From: Mesorhizobium temperatum
Lineage (GTDB): Bacteria; Pseudomonadota; Alphaproteobacteria; Rhizobiales; Rhizobiaceae
Assembly: GCF_002284575.1 (NCBI RefSeq)
Contig: NZ_NPKJ01000062.1
Span: 52,602 to 116,601 of the forward strand
DNA length: 64,000 nt
Direction of reading: 5' to 3'
The position numbers and the translations under genes were made by a program. How positions within the stretch are numbered: position 1 is the first letter of the stretch; the number at the start of each line of letters is the position of its first letter. The notes below the pieces were generated by a model. The model saw nothing but the letters and a program-made list of their open reading frames with translations. It did no database searches and was not told the DNA's origin. This document shows, piece by piece, positions 1-8,764 of this stretch.

Positions 1-82
1 GACGGTGACCATCAGAAATCCAGTTCATTCGCGATCGCCTTCCGGCGTTCGCTTTCACAAGTCATCTAGGACGTTTCGCTGC

Positions 83-121
83 AAAGAAAAAGGCCGCGGC
101 GGCGCATGCCGCCACAGCCGT
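83..121 (-). terminator. Rho-independent terminator after the glsB-like gene
   Basis: Read on the minus strand, a GC-rich stem (GGCTGTGGCGGC / GCCGCCGCGGCC) with an ATGC loop is followed by TTTTTC. It lies just downstream of the stop at 146 and would end transcription of the GlsB-like gene and possibly of the lpdA operon. The 80 bases to its left hold nothing I can assign. Confidence 0.7.
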
Positions 122-145
122 TTTCGCTTGGCAAGAGTTCAGCAA

Positions 146-403
146 CTAACGGCGCACCATGCGCCCTGCCCAGATCAACAGGCAGGCGCCAATGAAACCG
201 GTGATCAGATAAGCGATCCAGCCGGCGCCGAAAGCGCCAATGTTGAGCGCCTGCAGGATGGCATTCAGCACGATCGCGCCGACGATGCCAAGAACGATGT
301 TCATCAAGATGCCCATGTTGCTTTTCATGAACATCTCGGCAAGCCACCCCGCTAAACCGCCGATGATGATGGCTGTAATCCAGCCCACGCCATTCACATC
401 CAT
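146..403 (-). CDS. GlsB/YeaQ/YmgE family (transglycosylase-associated) stress membrane protein
   Basis: This 85-residue protein is almost entirely hydrophobic and forms three membrane segments (about residues 5-22, 30-50 and 56-80) with many glycines. It ends in a basic tail, RMVRR. Length and the GGLAGWLAE start match the GlsB/YeaQ family, small inner-membrane proteins linked to stress; their biochemical role is unknown. The start is supported by AAGGAGAGGG just upstream of the ATG. It lies 96 bases downstream of lpdA on the same strand and is followed by a strong terminator, so it may be the last gene of that transcript or have its own promoter. Confidence 0.85.
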   Translation of the reverse strand: MDVNGVGWITAIIIGGLAGWLAEMFMKSNMGILMNIVLGIVGAIVLNAILQALNIGAFGAGWIAYLITGFIGACLLIWAGRMVRR

Positions 404-499
404 ATGCCCTCTCCTTGTGTGATGAATGCATCCGGAAACGAATTACCTTGCCGTTGAGTTCCTTGGCTTTCACGTGTCGAGTCTCACGCGGTCAATTTA

Positions 500-1963
500 T
501 CACGCGTTCAGCGCGCGGCCATAGGCGTCGAGGACGCTTTCCTTCATCATCTCCGACAGCGTCGGATGCGGGAAGATCGTATGCATCAGCTCTTCCTCGG
601 TGGTCTCCAGGTTCATCGCCACGACAAAGCCTTGGATCAGCTCGGTCACTTCGGCGCCGACCATATGCGCGCCGAGCAACTGCCCGGTCTTCTTGTCGAA
701 GATGGTCTTGACGAAACCCTGGTCCTCGCCGAGCGCGATGGCTTTGCCGTTGGCGGCGAACTGAAAGCGGCCGACGCGGATGTCCTTGCCCTCGGCCTTC
801 GCTTTCGCCTCGGTCAACCCGACGGAGGCGACCTGCGGGTTGCAATAGGTGCAGCCCGGAATCTTCAGCTTGTCAGTGGCGTGCACGCCGGGGAAATTTG
901 CGATCTTTTCCACGCAGACCACGCCTTCATGTTCGGCCTTGTGGGCGAGCATGGGCGGGCCGGCGACATCGCCGATGGCATAGATGCCGGGGACATTGGT
1001 GTTGCCGTAGCCGTCGACGACGACGCAGCCGCGTTCGGTCTTCACACCGAGCGCTTCGAGGCCGAGATTTTCGATATTGCCCTGCACGCCGATGGCCGAG
1101 ATCATCCGGTCGGCGGTGATCTTCTCGACCTTGCCGTCCTTCATCTCGACATGCGCGGTTACCGAATTCGTACCCTTCTCGACCTTGGTGACCTTGGCCT
1201 CGAGGATGATCTTCATGCCTTGCTTCTCGAACTGCTTCTGCGCGAATTTCGAGACCTCTGCGTCCTCGACCGGTATCACCGCCGGCAACAACTCGACCAC
1301 TGTCACCTCCGAGCCCATGGTGCGGTAGAATGAGGCGAATTCGATGCCGATTGCGCCCGAACCCATCACCAGCAGCGATTTCGGCATCTCCTTCGGCACC
1401 ATCGCTTCAAAATAGGTCCAGATCAGCTTGCCGTCGGGCTCGATCCCGGGCAGCGCACGCGGCCTGGCGCCGGTCGCCAGGATGATGTGCTTGGCGGTGT
1501 AGGTGCCCTCACCCTTGACGCCCTTGGGCGCCGGCGGCTGCGGCTCCATCGGCTTCTTCGACGATTTCGACACGACGATCTCGCCTGGTTTATCGCTGGA
1601 AGCGGGCTTGGCCAGCTTGGCTTCGCCCCAGATCACATCGACCTTGTTCTTCTTCATCAGGAAGGCAACGCCGCCGTTCAGCCGCAACGAGACCTTTCGC
1701 GAGCGGTCGACCACGGCAGCGGTATCGACGCTGACCTTGCCGTCGATCTTCAAGCCGTAGTCCTTCAGATGATCGGAATAGTGCATGATCTCGGCCGAGC
1801 GCAGCAGCGCCTTGGTCGGGATGCAGCCCCAGTTGAGGCAGATGCCCCCGAGATGCTCGCGCTCGACGATTGCCGTCTTGAAGCCGAGCTGGGCGGAACG
1901 CACCGCCGTGACGTAGCCGCCGGGGCCGGAGCCGATGATGATGACGTCGTAGTTCTCAGCCAC
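500..1963 (-). CDS. lpdA: Dihydrolipoyl dehydrogenase (E3) of pyruvate dehydrogenase
   Basis: E3 flavoprotein (487 aa) that reoxidises the dihydrolipoyl arms of the complex with NAD+. The FAD-binding GSGPGG is at residues 11-16. The redox-active disulfide motif CLNWGC is at 42-47, and a second Rossmann glycine motif GSGAIG lies near residue 210. The C-terminal dimerisation domain carries the catalytic HP pair in FPHPTLSE. A Lys/Pro-rich insert around residues 120-150 is typical of the PDH-linked E3 of rhizobia. It is the last enzyme gene of the pdhA-pdhB-pdhC operon, separated from pdhC by two small genes, so it is assigned to PDH rather than to the oxoglutarate complex. Confidence 0.97.
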   Translation of the reverse strand: MAENYDVIIIGSGPGGYVTAVRSAQLGFKTAIVEREHLGGICLNWGCIPTKALLRSAEIMHYSDHLKDYGLKIDGKVSVDTAAVVDRSRKVSLRLNGGVAFLMKKNKVDVIWGEAKLAKPASSDKPGEIVVSKSSKKPMEPQPPAPKGVKGEGTYTAKHIILATGARPRALPGIEPDGKLIWTYFEAMVPKEMPKSLLVMGSGAIGIEFASFYRTMGSEVTVVELLPAVIPVEDAEVSKFAQKQFEKQGMKIILEAKVTKVEKGTNSVTAHVEMKDGKVEKITADRMISAIGVQGNIENLGLEALGVKTERGCVVVDGYGNTNVPGIYAIGDVAGPPMLAHKAEHEGVVCVEKIANFPGVHATDKLKIPGCTYCNPQVASVGLTEAKAKAEGKDIRVGRFQFAANGKAIALGEDQGFVKTIFDKKTGQLLGAHMVGAEVTELIQGFVVAMNLETTEEELMHTIFPHPTLSEMMKESVLDAYGRALNA

Positions 1964-1981
1964 GGATTTCTCCCTGATTCT

Positions 1982-2620
1982 CTAGAGTTCCAGCACGACG
2001 CGCACGATTGGCGCCAATGCCTGCCCGATTTTCCGCGTGTTCTCCGCGTCGAGATGGACACCGTCGAGCGGCGTGGTCTCGGCCACCGAGCCCGCATCGA
2101 AGAAGCCGCAGCCGGCCTCGTCGGCAAGGGCGGAATATTGCGGTGCCAGCCGCTTCGACGCTTCATCGCCGCCGGCGAACATTTCCTTGAACTCGGCGTT
2201 TTCCGTGCGACTGACCGCGGGCGGCGCGACGATCAGGATCTGCGGCGCCGGCCAATCGAATGGGTAATCGTGCCCGCGCACGATATCGATCAGGCGCTGG
2301 ACGCCCTGCTTGGCGGCGACCGGATTGCCGTGGATCCACGGCTTCATGTCGTTGGCGCCGAGCATGATGATGATCAGGTCGATCGGCGCATGCGTCATCA
2401 GGATCGTCGGCAGCATTCTTGCGCCGTTACGGTCGGCGCCGGCTAGATGGTCGTCGAATGCTGTTGTGCGGCCGTTCAAGCCTTCGGCGATGACCTCGAT
2501 ACCGCCTCCCAACGTCGCCTGCAGCACACTGGGCCAGCGGTCCTTGAGCGGGTGGCGATCCAAACTTGCCGCATCATAGCCCCAGGTCAGCGAATCGCCG
2601 TAGCAAAGGACTGTTTTCAT
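1982..2620 (-). CDS. SGNH/GDSL-type esterase family protein
   Basis: This is a 212-residue SGNH hydrolase. Block I is GDSLTWG near residues 7-13, with the nucleophilic Ser. Block III is GAND in LGANDMKP, and the catalytic Asp/His pair is DGVHLD near the C-terminus. There is no signal peptide, so it is probably cytoplasmic. Closest in layout to arylesterase/lysophospholipase-like enzymes; the substrate is unknown. The start at 2620 is chosen because MKTVLCYGDS begins directly before block I and its ATG overlaps the stop of the upstream 44-residue ORF (ATGA), implying translational coupling. It lies inside the pyruvate dehydrogenase operon, 18 bases before lpdA. Confidence 0.88.
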   Translation of the reverse strand: MKTVLCYGDSLTWGYDAASLDRHPLKDRWPSVLQATLGGGIEVIAEGLNGRTTAFDDHLAGADRNGARMLPTILMTHAPIDLIIIMLGANDMKPWIHGNPVAAKQGVQRLIDIVRGHDYPFDWPAPQILIVAPPAVSRTENAEFKEMFAGGDEASKRLAPQYSALADEAGCGFFDAGSVAETTPLDGVHLDAENTRKIGQALAPIVRVVLEL

Positions 2621-2751
2621 GCGCTTGCCCCGCTCCTGCCAAAGCCTGCTTGTGCGCGCTTTACCCGCCAGCCCACGAACAGCCATTGCACGATGATCGT
2701 CACGATGCCTGGAAGGCTGAAGGGAAAAAGGCTGGCGAAGAATTTCCGCAC
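2617..2751 (-). CDS. Small membrane protein, 44 aa, GTG start, in the pdh operon
   Basis: I do not recognise a family. Translation from GTG gives a 44-residue protein: a basic, Phe-rich N-terminus (residues 1-10), one hydrophobic segment (about 12-28, LPGIVTIIVQWLFVGW) and a basic C-terminus. The sequence AGGAAGAAGG lies 3-13 bases before the GTG, an excellent ribosome binding site. The gene begins 14 bases after the pdhC stop and its TGA overlaps the ATG of the SGNH gene (ATGA). Spacing, SD and coupling argue that it is real. It may anchor or regulate something at the membrane; function unknown. Confidence 0.65.
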   Translation of the reverse strand: MRKFFASLFPFSLPGIVTIIVQWLFVGWRVKRAQAGFGRSGASA

Positions 2752-2765
2752 CGCCTTCTTCCTTT

Positions 2766-4139
2766 CTAGACCAGCATGCCCATCGGATTTTCGATCATGC
2801 GCTTGAAGGCGCCGAGCAGTTCGGCGCCGAGCGCGCCGTCGACGGCGCGGTGATCGGTCGACAGCGTCACCGACATGATTGTCGCGATCTTGATCTCACC
2901 GTTCTTGACCACCGCGCGCTCCTCGCCGGCGCCGACCGCCAGGATCGTCGCATGCGGCGGATTGATGACGGCGGCAAAGTCCTTGATGCCGAACATGCCG
3001 AGATTGGAAACCGCCGTGGTGCCGCCCTGGTATTCCTCCGGTTTCAGCTTGCGGCTGCGGGCACGGCTGGCAAGATCCTTCATCTCGTTGGAGATGACCG
3101 ACAGCGTCTTTTCGTCGGCGCGCCGAATGATCGGCGTGATCAGGCCGCCGGGGATCGATACGGCAACGCCGACATCGGCATGTTTGTGCTTGACCATGGC
3201 GCTCTCGGTCCATGAGGCATTGGCGTCCGGCACCGCCATCAGCGCCATTGCCATCGCTTTGATGACCATGTCGTTGACTGACAGCTTGTAGGCCGGCGCC
3301 TCCCCCTTATCGGTCTTCTTCACCGGGGCGGCCGCGTTGATCTGCGTGCGCAGTGCCAGAAGCGTGTCGAGCTCGCAGTCGAGCGTCAGGTAGAAATGCG
3401 GGATGGTGGTCGTGGCCTCGACCAGCCGGCGCGCAATGGTCTTGCGCATGTTGTCATGCGGGGCAAGCTCGTAGGAGCCTTCGGCAAACAGTTTTAGCAC
3501 CTGGTCGTCCGACATTGGCTTTGGCGCGACAGCCGGCGCCGGAGCGCCGGCAGGTGCGGCTTTCGCGGCTGGTGCCGCCTTGGCGCCGCCACCGGAAATC
3601 GCTGCATCGACATCGGCCTTGACCACGCGGCCATGCGGGCCGGAGCCGGTCACCGCGGAGACATCGACACCGGCTTCCCGGGCGATGCGACGGGCAAGCG
3701 GCGAGGCGAAGGTGCGCTCGCTTGCATGGCCGTCGGCGACCGGAGCCGCTTCCGCCCTGGGCGCAGGTGCGGCGGCAGGTTCCGGCTTCGGCGCTTCGGG
3801 CTTTGGTGTGTCAGCTTTGGGGGCATCCGCTTTCGGAGCCTCGGCCTTTGCCGGCGCCGCGCCGTCACCGCTCTTCGCGGCAGCCGCCGCATCCTCGCCT
3901 TCGGCTGCGAGCACGGCGATCAGCGCGTTGACCTTGACGCCTTCGGTGCCGGCCGGAACGACCAGCTTGGCCACCGTGCCCTCATCAACGGCTTCGACTT
4001 CCATCGTCGCCTTATCGGTCTCGATCTCGGCGATCACGTCGCCCGGCGAAACCTTGTCGCCCTCCTTGACCAGCCACTTCGAAAGATTGCCCTCTTCCAT
4101 CGTGGGCGACAGGGCCGGCATGGTGATGTTGATCGGCAT
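2766..4139 (-). CDS. pdhC: Pyruvate dehydrogenase E2, dihydrolipoyllysine acetyltransferase
   Basis: Core acetyltransferase (457 aa) that moves the acetyl group from lipoamide to CoA. It has one N-terminal lipoyl domain with the lipoylated Lys in ETDKATMEVE (about residue 43). An Ala/Pro/Lys linker follows, then a peripheral-subunit binding domain (FASPLARRIA, about 142-178), another Ala-rich linker and the catalytic domain. The catalytic signature DHRAVDG lies near the C-terminus. It follows pdhB by 18 bases and is followed by the small membrane ORF after 14 bases. A single lipoyl domain here, with another on E1 beta, is the usual alphaproteobacterial arrangement. Confidence 0.96.
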   Translation of the reverse strand: MPINITMPALSPTMEEGNLSKWLVKEGDKVSPGDVIAEIETDKATMEVEAVDEGTVAKLVVPAGTEGVKVNALIAVLAAEGEDAAAAAKSGDGAAPAKAEAPKADAPKADTPKPEAPKPEPAAAPAPRAEAAPVADGHASERTFASPLARRIAREAGVDVSAVTGSGPHGRVVKADVDAAISGGGAKAAPAAKAAPAGAPAPAVAPKPMSDDQVLKLFAEGSYELAPHDNMRKTIARRLVEATTTIPHFYLTLDCELDTLLALRTQINAAAPVKKTDKGEAPAYKLSVNDMVIKAMAMALMAVPDANASWTESAMVKHKHADVGVAVSIPGGLITPIIRRADEKTLSVISNEMKDLASRARSRKLKPEEYQGGTTAVSNLGMFGIKDFAAVINPPHATILAVGAGEERAVVKNGEIKIATIMSVTLSTDHRAVDGALGAELLGAFKRMIENPMGMLV

Positions 4140-4157
4140 GTTTTCCTCCGGCCCTGC

Positions 4158-5543
4158 TCAGCGATATGTGACGGCTTTGATCGCCTCGACGACCTCGCCG
4201 ACATTGGGCAGCGCCAGCTTTTCGAGGTTTGCCGCATAGGGCATCGGCACGTCCTTGCCGGCAATGGTGATGACCGGCGCGTCGAGGAAATCGAAGGCGC
4301 GCTGCGACACCTGGTTGGCGATATGATCGCCGACCGAGCTCTGCGGAAACCCTTCTTCCACCACCACCAGCCGATTGGTCTTCTTGACCGAGGCGATGAT
4401 GGTGTCGAAATCGAGAGGGCGGATGGTCCTGAGGTCGATGACCTCGGCATCGATACCCATGCCGCGCAATTCGGCCTCGGCCTTCACCGTGTAGGTCATG
4501 CCGATGCCGAAGGAGACGATGGTGACATCCTTGCCTGACTTGTGGATGCGCGCCTTGCCGATCGGCAGCACGAAATCGTCCATCTTCGGCACGTCGAAGG
4601 ACTGGCCGTAAAGGATTTCGTTCTCGAGGAAGATGACCGGGTTCGCGTCACGGATCGCGGCCTTCAGCAACCCCTTGGCGTCGGCGGCGGTGTAGGGCAT
4701 CACCACTTTCAGGCCGGGAATGTGGCTGTACCAGGCGGCATAGCACTGCGAATGCTGGGCGGCGACACGGGCGGCCGCGCCGTTCGGCCCGCGAAACACG
4801 ATGGGCGCGCCCATCTGGCCGCCGGACATATAGAGCGTCTTGGCGGCGGAGTTGATGATCTGGTCGATCGCCTGCATGGCGAAGTTGAAGGTCATGAACT
4901 CGACGATCGGTCTCAGGCCGGCCATCGCCGCGCCAACGCCGACGCCGGCAAAACCGTGTTCGGTGATGGGCGTATCGACGACGCGCCGCGCCCCGAATTC
5001 CTGCAGCAGCCCTTGCGTGATCTTGTAGGCGCCCTGGTACTCGGCGACCTCCTCGCCCATCACGAAGACGTCGTCGTCACGGCGCATTTCCTCGGCCATC
5101 GCGTCACGCAGCGCTTCGCGCACGGTGGTCGAGACCATTTCCGTGCCGGCGGGGATGTCGGGATCGGCGGCGATTTCGGTTCTCGGCGCCGCGGCGACAG
5201 GTGCTGCGCCCTCGATTTTGGCCGCAGCAGGCGCTGGCGCTGCTGTTTCAGCCTTGGCAGGTTCCTCGCCGATGCCTTCGCCTGCCTTGTCGATGTCTTC
5301 ACCATCAACGGCGAGCACGGCGATCAGCGTGTTGACCTTAACACCTTCGGTGCCGGCAGGAACCACGATCTTGGCTAGCGTGCCTTCGTCGACGGCCTCG
5401 ACTTCCATCGTGGCCTTATCGGTTTCGATCTCGGCGATGACATCACCAGCGACAACCTTATCACCCTCTTTCTTCAACCATTTGGAAACATTGCCCTCTT
5501 CCATGGTCGGCGAGAGAGCGGGCATGAGAATTTCGATCGGCAT
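4158..5543 (-). CDS. pdhB: Pyruvate dehydrogenase E1 subunit beta with N-terminal lipoyl domain
   Basis: The 461-residue E1 beta carries an extra N-terminal lipoyl domain (residues 1-80, Lys in ETDKATMEVE) joined by an Ala/Pro/Glu linker to the transketolase-like beta core. The core begins near residue 135 (TTVREALRDAM) and is about 325 residues, the normal length of E1 beta. With PdhA it decarboxylates pyruvate and acetylates lipoate. The lipoyl fusion on E1 beta is characteristic of alphaproteobacteria. It lies between pdhA (15-base gap) and pdhC (18-base gap), clearly in one operon. Confidence 0.96.
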   Translation of the reverse strand: MPIEILMPALSPTMEEGNVSKWLKKEGDKVVAGDVIAEIETDKATMEVEAVDEGTLAKIVVPAGTEGVKVNTLIAVLAVDGEDIDKAGEGIGEEPAKAETAAPAPAAAKIEGAAPVAAAPRTEIAADPDIPAGTEMVSTTVREALRDAMAEEMRRDDDVFVMGEEVAEYQGAYKITQGLLQEFGARRVVDTPITEHGFAGVGVGAAMAGLRPIVEFMTFNFAMQAIDQIINSAAKTLYMSGGQMGAPIVFRGPNGAAARVAAQHSQCYAAWYSHIPGLKVVMPYTAADAKGLLKAAIRDANPVIFLENEILYGQSFDVPKMDDFVLPIGKARIHKSGKDVTIVSFGIGMTYTVKAEAELRGMGIDAEVIDLRTIRPLDFDTIIASVKKTNRLVVVEEGFPQSSVGDHIANQVSQRAFDFLDAPVITIAGKDVPMPYAANLEKLALPNVGEVVEAIKAVTYR

Positions 5544-5558
5544 GTCCTTGCCCTCTCG

Positions 5559-6599
5559 TTACAATACGATGTCGGTCCAGAGCTCGGACGGATCCGGCTC
5601 TGCGTCGTTCTGGGCAAATTCGGCGGCGTCGGCGACAATGTCGCGAACCTCCTTGTCGACGGTTTTGAGCTCGTCCTCGTCGGCCCACTTCTTGTCGAGC
5701 AGGCGCGCCTTGACCTGCTCGATCGGGTCACGCTCGGAGCGCATCTTCTGCACTTCTTCCTTAGAGCGATATTTTGCCGGATCGGACATCGAGTGGCCGC
5801 GGTAGCGGTAGGTCTGCATTTCGAGAATCAGCGGCCCCTTGCCGTCACGGCACCATTCGGTTGCGAGATCGCCGGCTGCCTTGACTGCACGGACGTCCAT
5901 GCCATCGACCTGGATACCGGGGATCTTGAAGGAGGCGCCGCGGTGCGAAAAATCCGTCTCGGCCGACGAACGCGATACCGAGGTGCCCATGGCATAGCGG
6001 TTGTTCTCGATGATGTAGATCACCGGCAGCTTCCACAGCGAGGCCATGTTGAAGCTCTCATAGACCTGGCCTTGATTGGCGGCGCCGTCGCCGAAATAGG
6101 TCAGGGTCACGTTGTTGTTGCCGCGATAGCGATTGGCGAAGGCGAGGCCGGTGCCGAGCGAAACCTGCGCGCCGACAATGCCGTGGCCGCCGTAAAAATG
6201 CTTCTCCTTGGAGAACATATGCATGGAGCCGCCCTTGCCCCTGGACAAGCCGCCGCGGCGCCCGGTCAATTCGGCCATGACGCCGCGCGGCGACAGTTCC
6301 ATCGCCAGCATGTGACCATGGTCGCGGTAGGCGGTGATCATCTGGTCGCCGTCGATCAGCGCCATCTTCATGCCGGTGACAACTGCTTCCTGGCCGATAT
6401 AGAGATGGCAGAAGCCGCCGATGAAGCCCATGCCGTAGAGCTGGCCGGCCTTTTCCTCGAAGCGGCGGATAAGCAGCATGCGCCGGTAGGCGTCAAGCTC
6501 CTCGTCCTTGGTGAAGTCGACAGGTTTAGGGGCTGAAAGCCCCGCCGATTTGCCGTCGGATCTGGATTTGGCAGGCGCTTTTCTGGCGGCGGTGGCCAT
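5559..6599 (-). CDS. pdhA: Pyruvate dehydrogenase E1 subunit alpha
   Basis: First gene of the pyruvate dehydrogenase operon, 346 aa. The thiamine-diphosphate/Mg binding motif GDGAANQGQVYES...ENN lies in the middle of the protein. The C-terminal TYRYRGHSMSDP loop corresponds to the active-site loop of E1 alpha. A charged, low-complexity N-terminus (Ala/Lys/Ser, residues 1-28) precedes the conserved core. The 170 bases upstream, to the FtsB-like gene, presumably hold the operon promoter, which I cannot define. Confidence 0.96.
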   Translation of the reverse strand: MATAARKAPAKSRSDGKSAGLSAPKPVDFTKDEELDAYRRMLLIRRFEEKAGQLYGMGFIGGFCHLYIGQEAVVTGMKMALIDGDQMITAYRDHGHMLAMELSPRGVMAELTGRRGGLSRGKGGSMHMFSKEKHFYGGHGIVGAQVSLGTGLAFANRYRGNNNVTLTYFGDGAANQGQVYESFNMASLWKLPVIYIIENNRYAMGTSVSRSSAETDFSHRGASFKIPGIQVDGMDVRAVKAAGDLATEWCRDGKGPLILEMQTYRYRGHSMSDPAKYRSKEEVQKMRSERDPIEQVKARLLDKKWADEDELKTVDKEVRDIVADAAEFAQNDAEPDPSELWTDIVL

Positions 6600-6770
6600 G
6601 CATCACTCCCTGTTGGCGTCTCTTGCGGACACTGAGGGAGATCAGTTCTCCCCACCGATTTAGGAAGGCTAACACGCGAGAAAGCGTTTCGCCATGCTGA
6701 AAAATGCATGGCTGACATGCATCTAAGCGGTTAAAATCATTGAAAATATCGGCGATTAACTTGAATTTGG

Positions 6771-7094
6771 TTATCTTGCCGTAGCCGGTAACATGATGGT
6801 GATTTCGTCGGCATGGGACATATTGAGCGCCTTGCGCGCCTGCTCGTCGAGCATATCCTTCTCCAGCGTACCCTGGTGCATCAGCTGAACGCGTCGCTGC
6901 AGGTCGATCCGGCGCGCCTTGACGGCATCGAGCTTACTTTGCAGATCGACGGCTTCGGCTTGCAACCGATACTTGGAATAGATGCCGAATTCGCCGTGAT
7001 AGGCGTGGAAGCCGAAATAGGCCAGGAATGCCACGCAGAGCGAGGGAATGATCAGTCGACCGGTATTTCTCTGCTTGTGCTGACGTGTCCACAT
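6771..7094 (-). CDS. FtsB/DivIC-family septum formation initiator
   Basis: This is a 107-residue bitopic protein. It has a short basic cytoplasmic N-terminus, one membrane segment (about residues 13-32) and a periplasmic coiled coil (about 43-78, LQSKLDAVKARRIDLQRRV), then a short tail. This matches FtsB/DivIC cell division proteins that form the FtsQBL divisome subcomplex. Neighbourhood between eno and pdhA is the usual position of ftsB-like genes in rhizobia and many proteobacteria (eno-ftsB). It is separated from eno by a repeat element and a terminator, so it probably has its own promoter. Confidence 0.85.
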   Translation of the reverse strand: MWTRQHKQRNTGRLIIPSLCVAFLAYFGFHAYHGEFGIYSKYRLQAEAVDLQSKLDAVKARRIDLQRRVQLMHQGTLEKDMLDEQARKALNMSHADEITIMLPATAR

Positions 7095-7106
7095 GATCCA
7101 AATCCC

Positions 7107-7150
7107 TTAGAGCGCCGCGCCTCCTCTTGGACGCGCAAAGGACGCTCTAA
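7107..7150. repeat. Dispersed palindromic repeat, module B
   Basis: The 44-base imperfect palindrome TTAGAGCGCC...GACGCTCTAA has the same ends and core (TTGGACGCGCAAAGGACGCTC) as segments at 21264-21308 and 41711-41750. It lies just upstream of the FtsB-like gene. See the finding on the A/B composite. Confidence 0.75.
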
Positions 7151-7230
7151 CACTCTGCGACCTAGCCCTTTCTCGCTCGATTGTGCTTAATGAACGGTTA
7201 CGGACGACCGGATTTGGCGGTGTTGAACAG

Positions 7231-7256
7231 AAAAGGCGGGGAATGTCCCGCCTTTT
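7231..7256 (-). terminator. Terminator of eno
   Basis: Perfect stem AAAAGGCGGG / CCCGCCTTTT with a six-base loop, 11 bases after the eno stop. It has A-tract and T-tract flanks and could work in both directions. Confidence 0.8.
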
Positions 7257-7267
7257 CATTCGTGGAC

Positions 7268-8542
7268 TCAGCCTTTCACGATCGACTTGCCGGCGTAGAG
7301 CGCCTGCTTGCCGAGCTCCTCCTCGATGCGGATGAGCTGGTTGTACTTGGCCATGCGATCCGAGCGCGACAGAGAGCCCGTCTTGATCTGCCCGCAATTG
7401 GTGGCAACGGCGAGATCGGCGATGGTCGAATCTTCGGTTTCGCCCGAGCGGTGCGACATGACAGCGGTGTAGCCGGCCTTGTGCGCGGTCTCGACGGCGT
7501 CGAGCGTTTCGGTCAGTGAGCCGATCTGGTTGACCTTGACCAGGATAGAATTGGCGACGCCCATGCGGATGCCGTCGCGCAGCCGCGCTGTATTGGTGAC
7601 GAACAAATCGTCACCGACCAGCTGGGTTTTCTTGCCGATGAGGTCGGTCAGCGTTTTCCAGCCATCCCAATCGTCTTCGGCCAACCCGTCCTCGATCGTG
7701 ATGATCGGATAGTCCGCCGCGAGCTTGGCCAGATATTTGGCCTGGGTCTTCGGATCGCGGGTCTTCTTCTCGCCTTCATAGACGTAGTTGCCGTCCTTGA
7801 AGAATTCGGTCGCGGCGCAATCGAGGCCGAGCGCAACCTCTTCGCCCGGCTTGAAGCCAGCCTGCTCGATCGATTCCATGATGAAATCGAGCGCAGCGGG
7901 CGCGCTCTTCAGGTTAGGAGCGAAGCCGCCCTCGTCGCCGACATTGGTGTTGTGGCCGGCGTCCTTCAGCCGCTTCCTCAACGTATGAAAGATTTCCGAG
8001 CCCCAGCGCACGCCGTCGCGCAGTGTCGGCGCACCGATCGGCAGGATCATGAATTCCTGGAAGTCGATCGGGTTGTCGGCATGGGCGCCACCGTTGATGA
8101 TGTTCATCATCGGTACTGGAAGCACATGCGCCTTGGTGCCGCCGACATAACGGTAGAGCGGCAGTCCGGCCGCTTCCGCCGCAGCCTTGGCGACAGCCAG
8201 CGAGACGCCGAGGATGGCATTGGCACCGAGCCGGCTCTTGTTGGGCGTGCCGTCGAGCTCGATCATGGTCTGGTCGATGTGGATCTGGTTCTCGGCTTCC
8301 ATACCGCCGATCGCCTCGAATAGCTCGCCATTGACGGCCTCTACCGCCCGCAGAGCCCCCTTGCCGAGGTAGCGGGCGCCGCCGTCGCGCAGTTCGACCG
8401 CCTCATGCGCGCCGGTCGAGGCGCCGGAAGGCACCGCAGCGCGGCCCATCGAGCCGTCTTCGAGCACGACGTCGACCTCGACGGTCGGGTTTCCGCGGCT
8501 GTCCAGGATTTCACGCCCGACAATGTCGATGATGGCAGTCAT
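7268..8542 (-). CDS. eno: Enolase (phosphopyruvate hydratase)
   Basis: This glycolytic/gluconeogenic enzyme (424 aa) converts 2-phosphoglycerate to phosphoenolpyruvate. Diagnostic motifs are present: VPSGASTGAHEA near residue 37, KSRLGANAILGVS near 105, and the C-terminal signature LVKVNQIGSLTETL with SHRSGETED. Length is normal. The start MTAIIDIVGREILDSRG is the canonical enolase N-terminus; a longer frame extends upstream but lacks homology. A strong terminator follows. Confidence 0.98.
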   Translation of the reverse strand: MTAIIDIVGREILDSRGNPTVEVDVVLEDGSMGRAAVPSGASTGAHEAVELRDGGARYLGKGALRAVEAVNGELFEAIGGMEAENQIHIDQTMIELDGTPNKSRLGANAILGVSLAVAKAAAEAAGLPLYRYVGGTKAHVLPVPMMNIINGGAHADNPIDFQEFMILPIGAPTLRDGVRWGSEIFHTLRKRLKDAGHNTNVGDEGGFAPNLKSAPAALDFIMESIEQAGFKPGEEVALGLDCAATEFFKDGNYVYEGEKKTRDPKTQAKYLAKLAADYPIITIEDGLAEDDWDGWKTLTDLIGKKTQLVGDDLFVTNTARLRDGIRMGVANSILVKVNQIGSLTETLDAVETAHKAGYTAVMSHRSGETEDSTIADLAVATNCGQIKTGSLSRSDRMAKYNQLIRIEEELGKQALYAGKSIVKG

Positions 8543-8741
8543 TGCGATGTCCCCGATTGATCCGACGAAGCGTCGCGCACGTCTTAGCCAAAGTGCTGCA
8601 AAACGCAATCGGGGCGTCCGCAAATAGTGCCGCCACCTCCGCCATGCCGGTTCACGAAGCACAAATTGCTGTCATCATAAGTCATGTCAGTCATAAGTCT
8701 TGGCGGCATGCGGCTTTCTGGTTTATGCTCGCACTGCGCGG

Positions 8742-8764
8742 GGCGAAACAGGAGGAGTTTCGCC
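8742..8764 (+). promoter_or_regulatory. Hairpin displaying the Shine-Dalgarno sequence in its loop
   Basis: A perfect 8-bp inverted repeat GGCGAAAC / GTTTCGCC encloses a seven-base loop AGGAGGA, an ideal Shine-Dalgarno sequence. The 3' arm ends directly at the ATG at 8765. The geometry suggests translation control of the lipoprotein, for example by exposure of the loop or by a protein or antisense RNA. Function is inferred. Confidence 0.6.

Noticed and set aside
5..355. Plus-strand frame at the window start
   Set aside because: It runs antisense to the GlsB-like gene and has no homology-like features; GC-rich shadows of this kind are common here.
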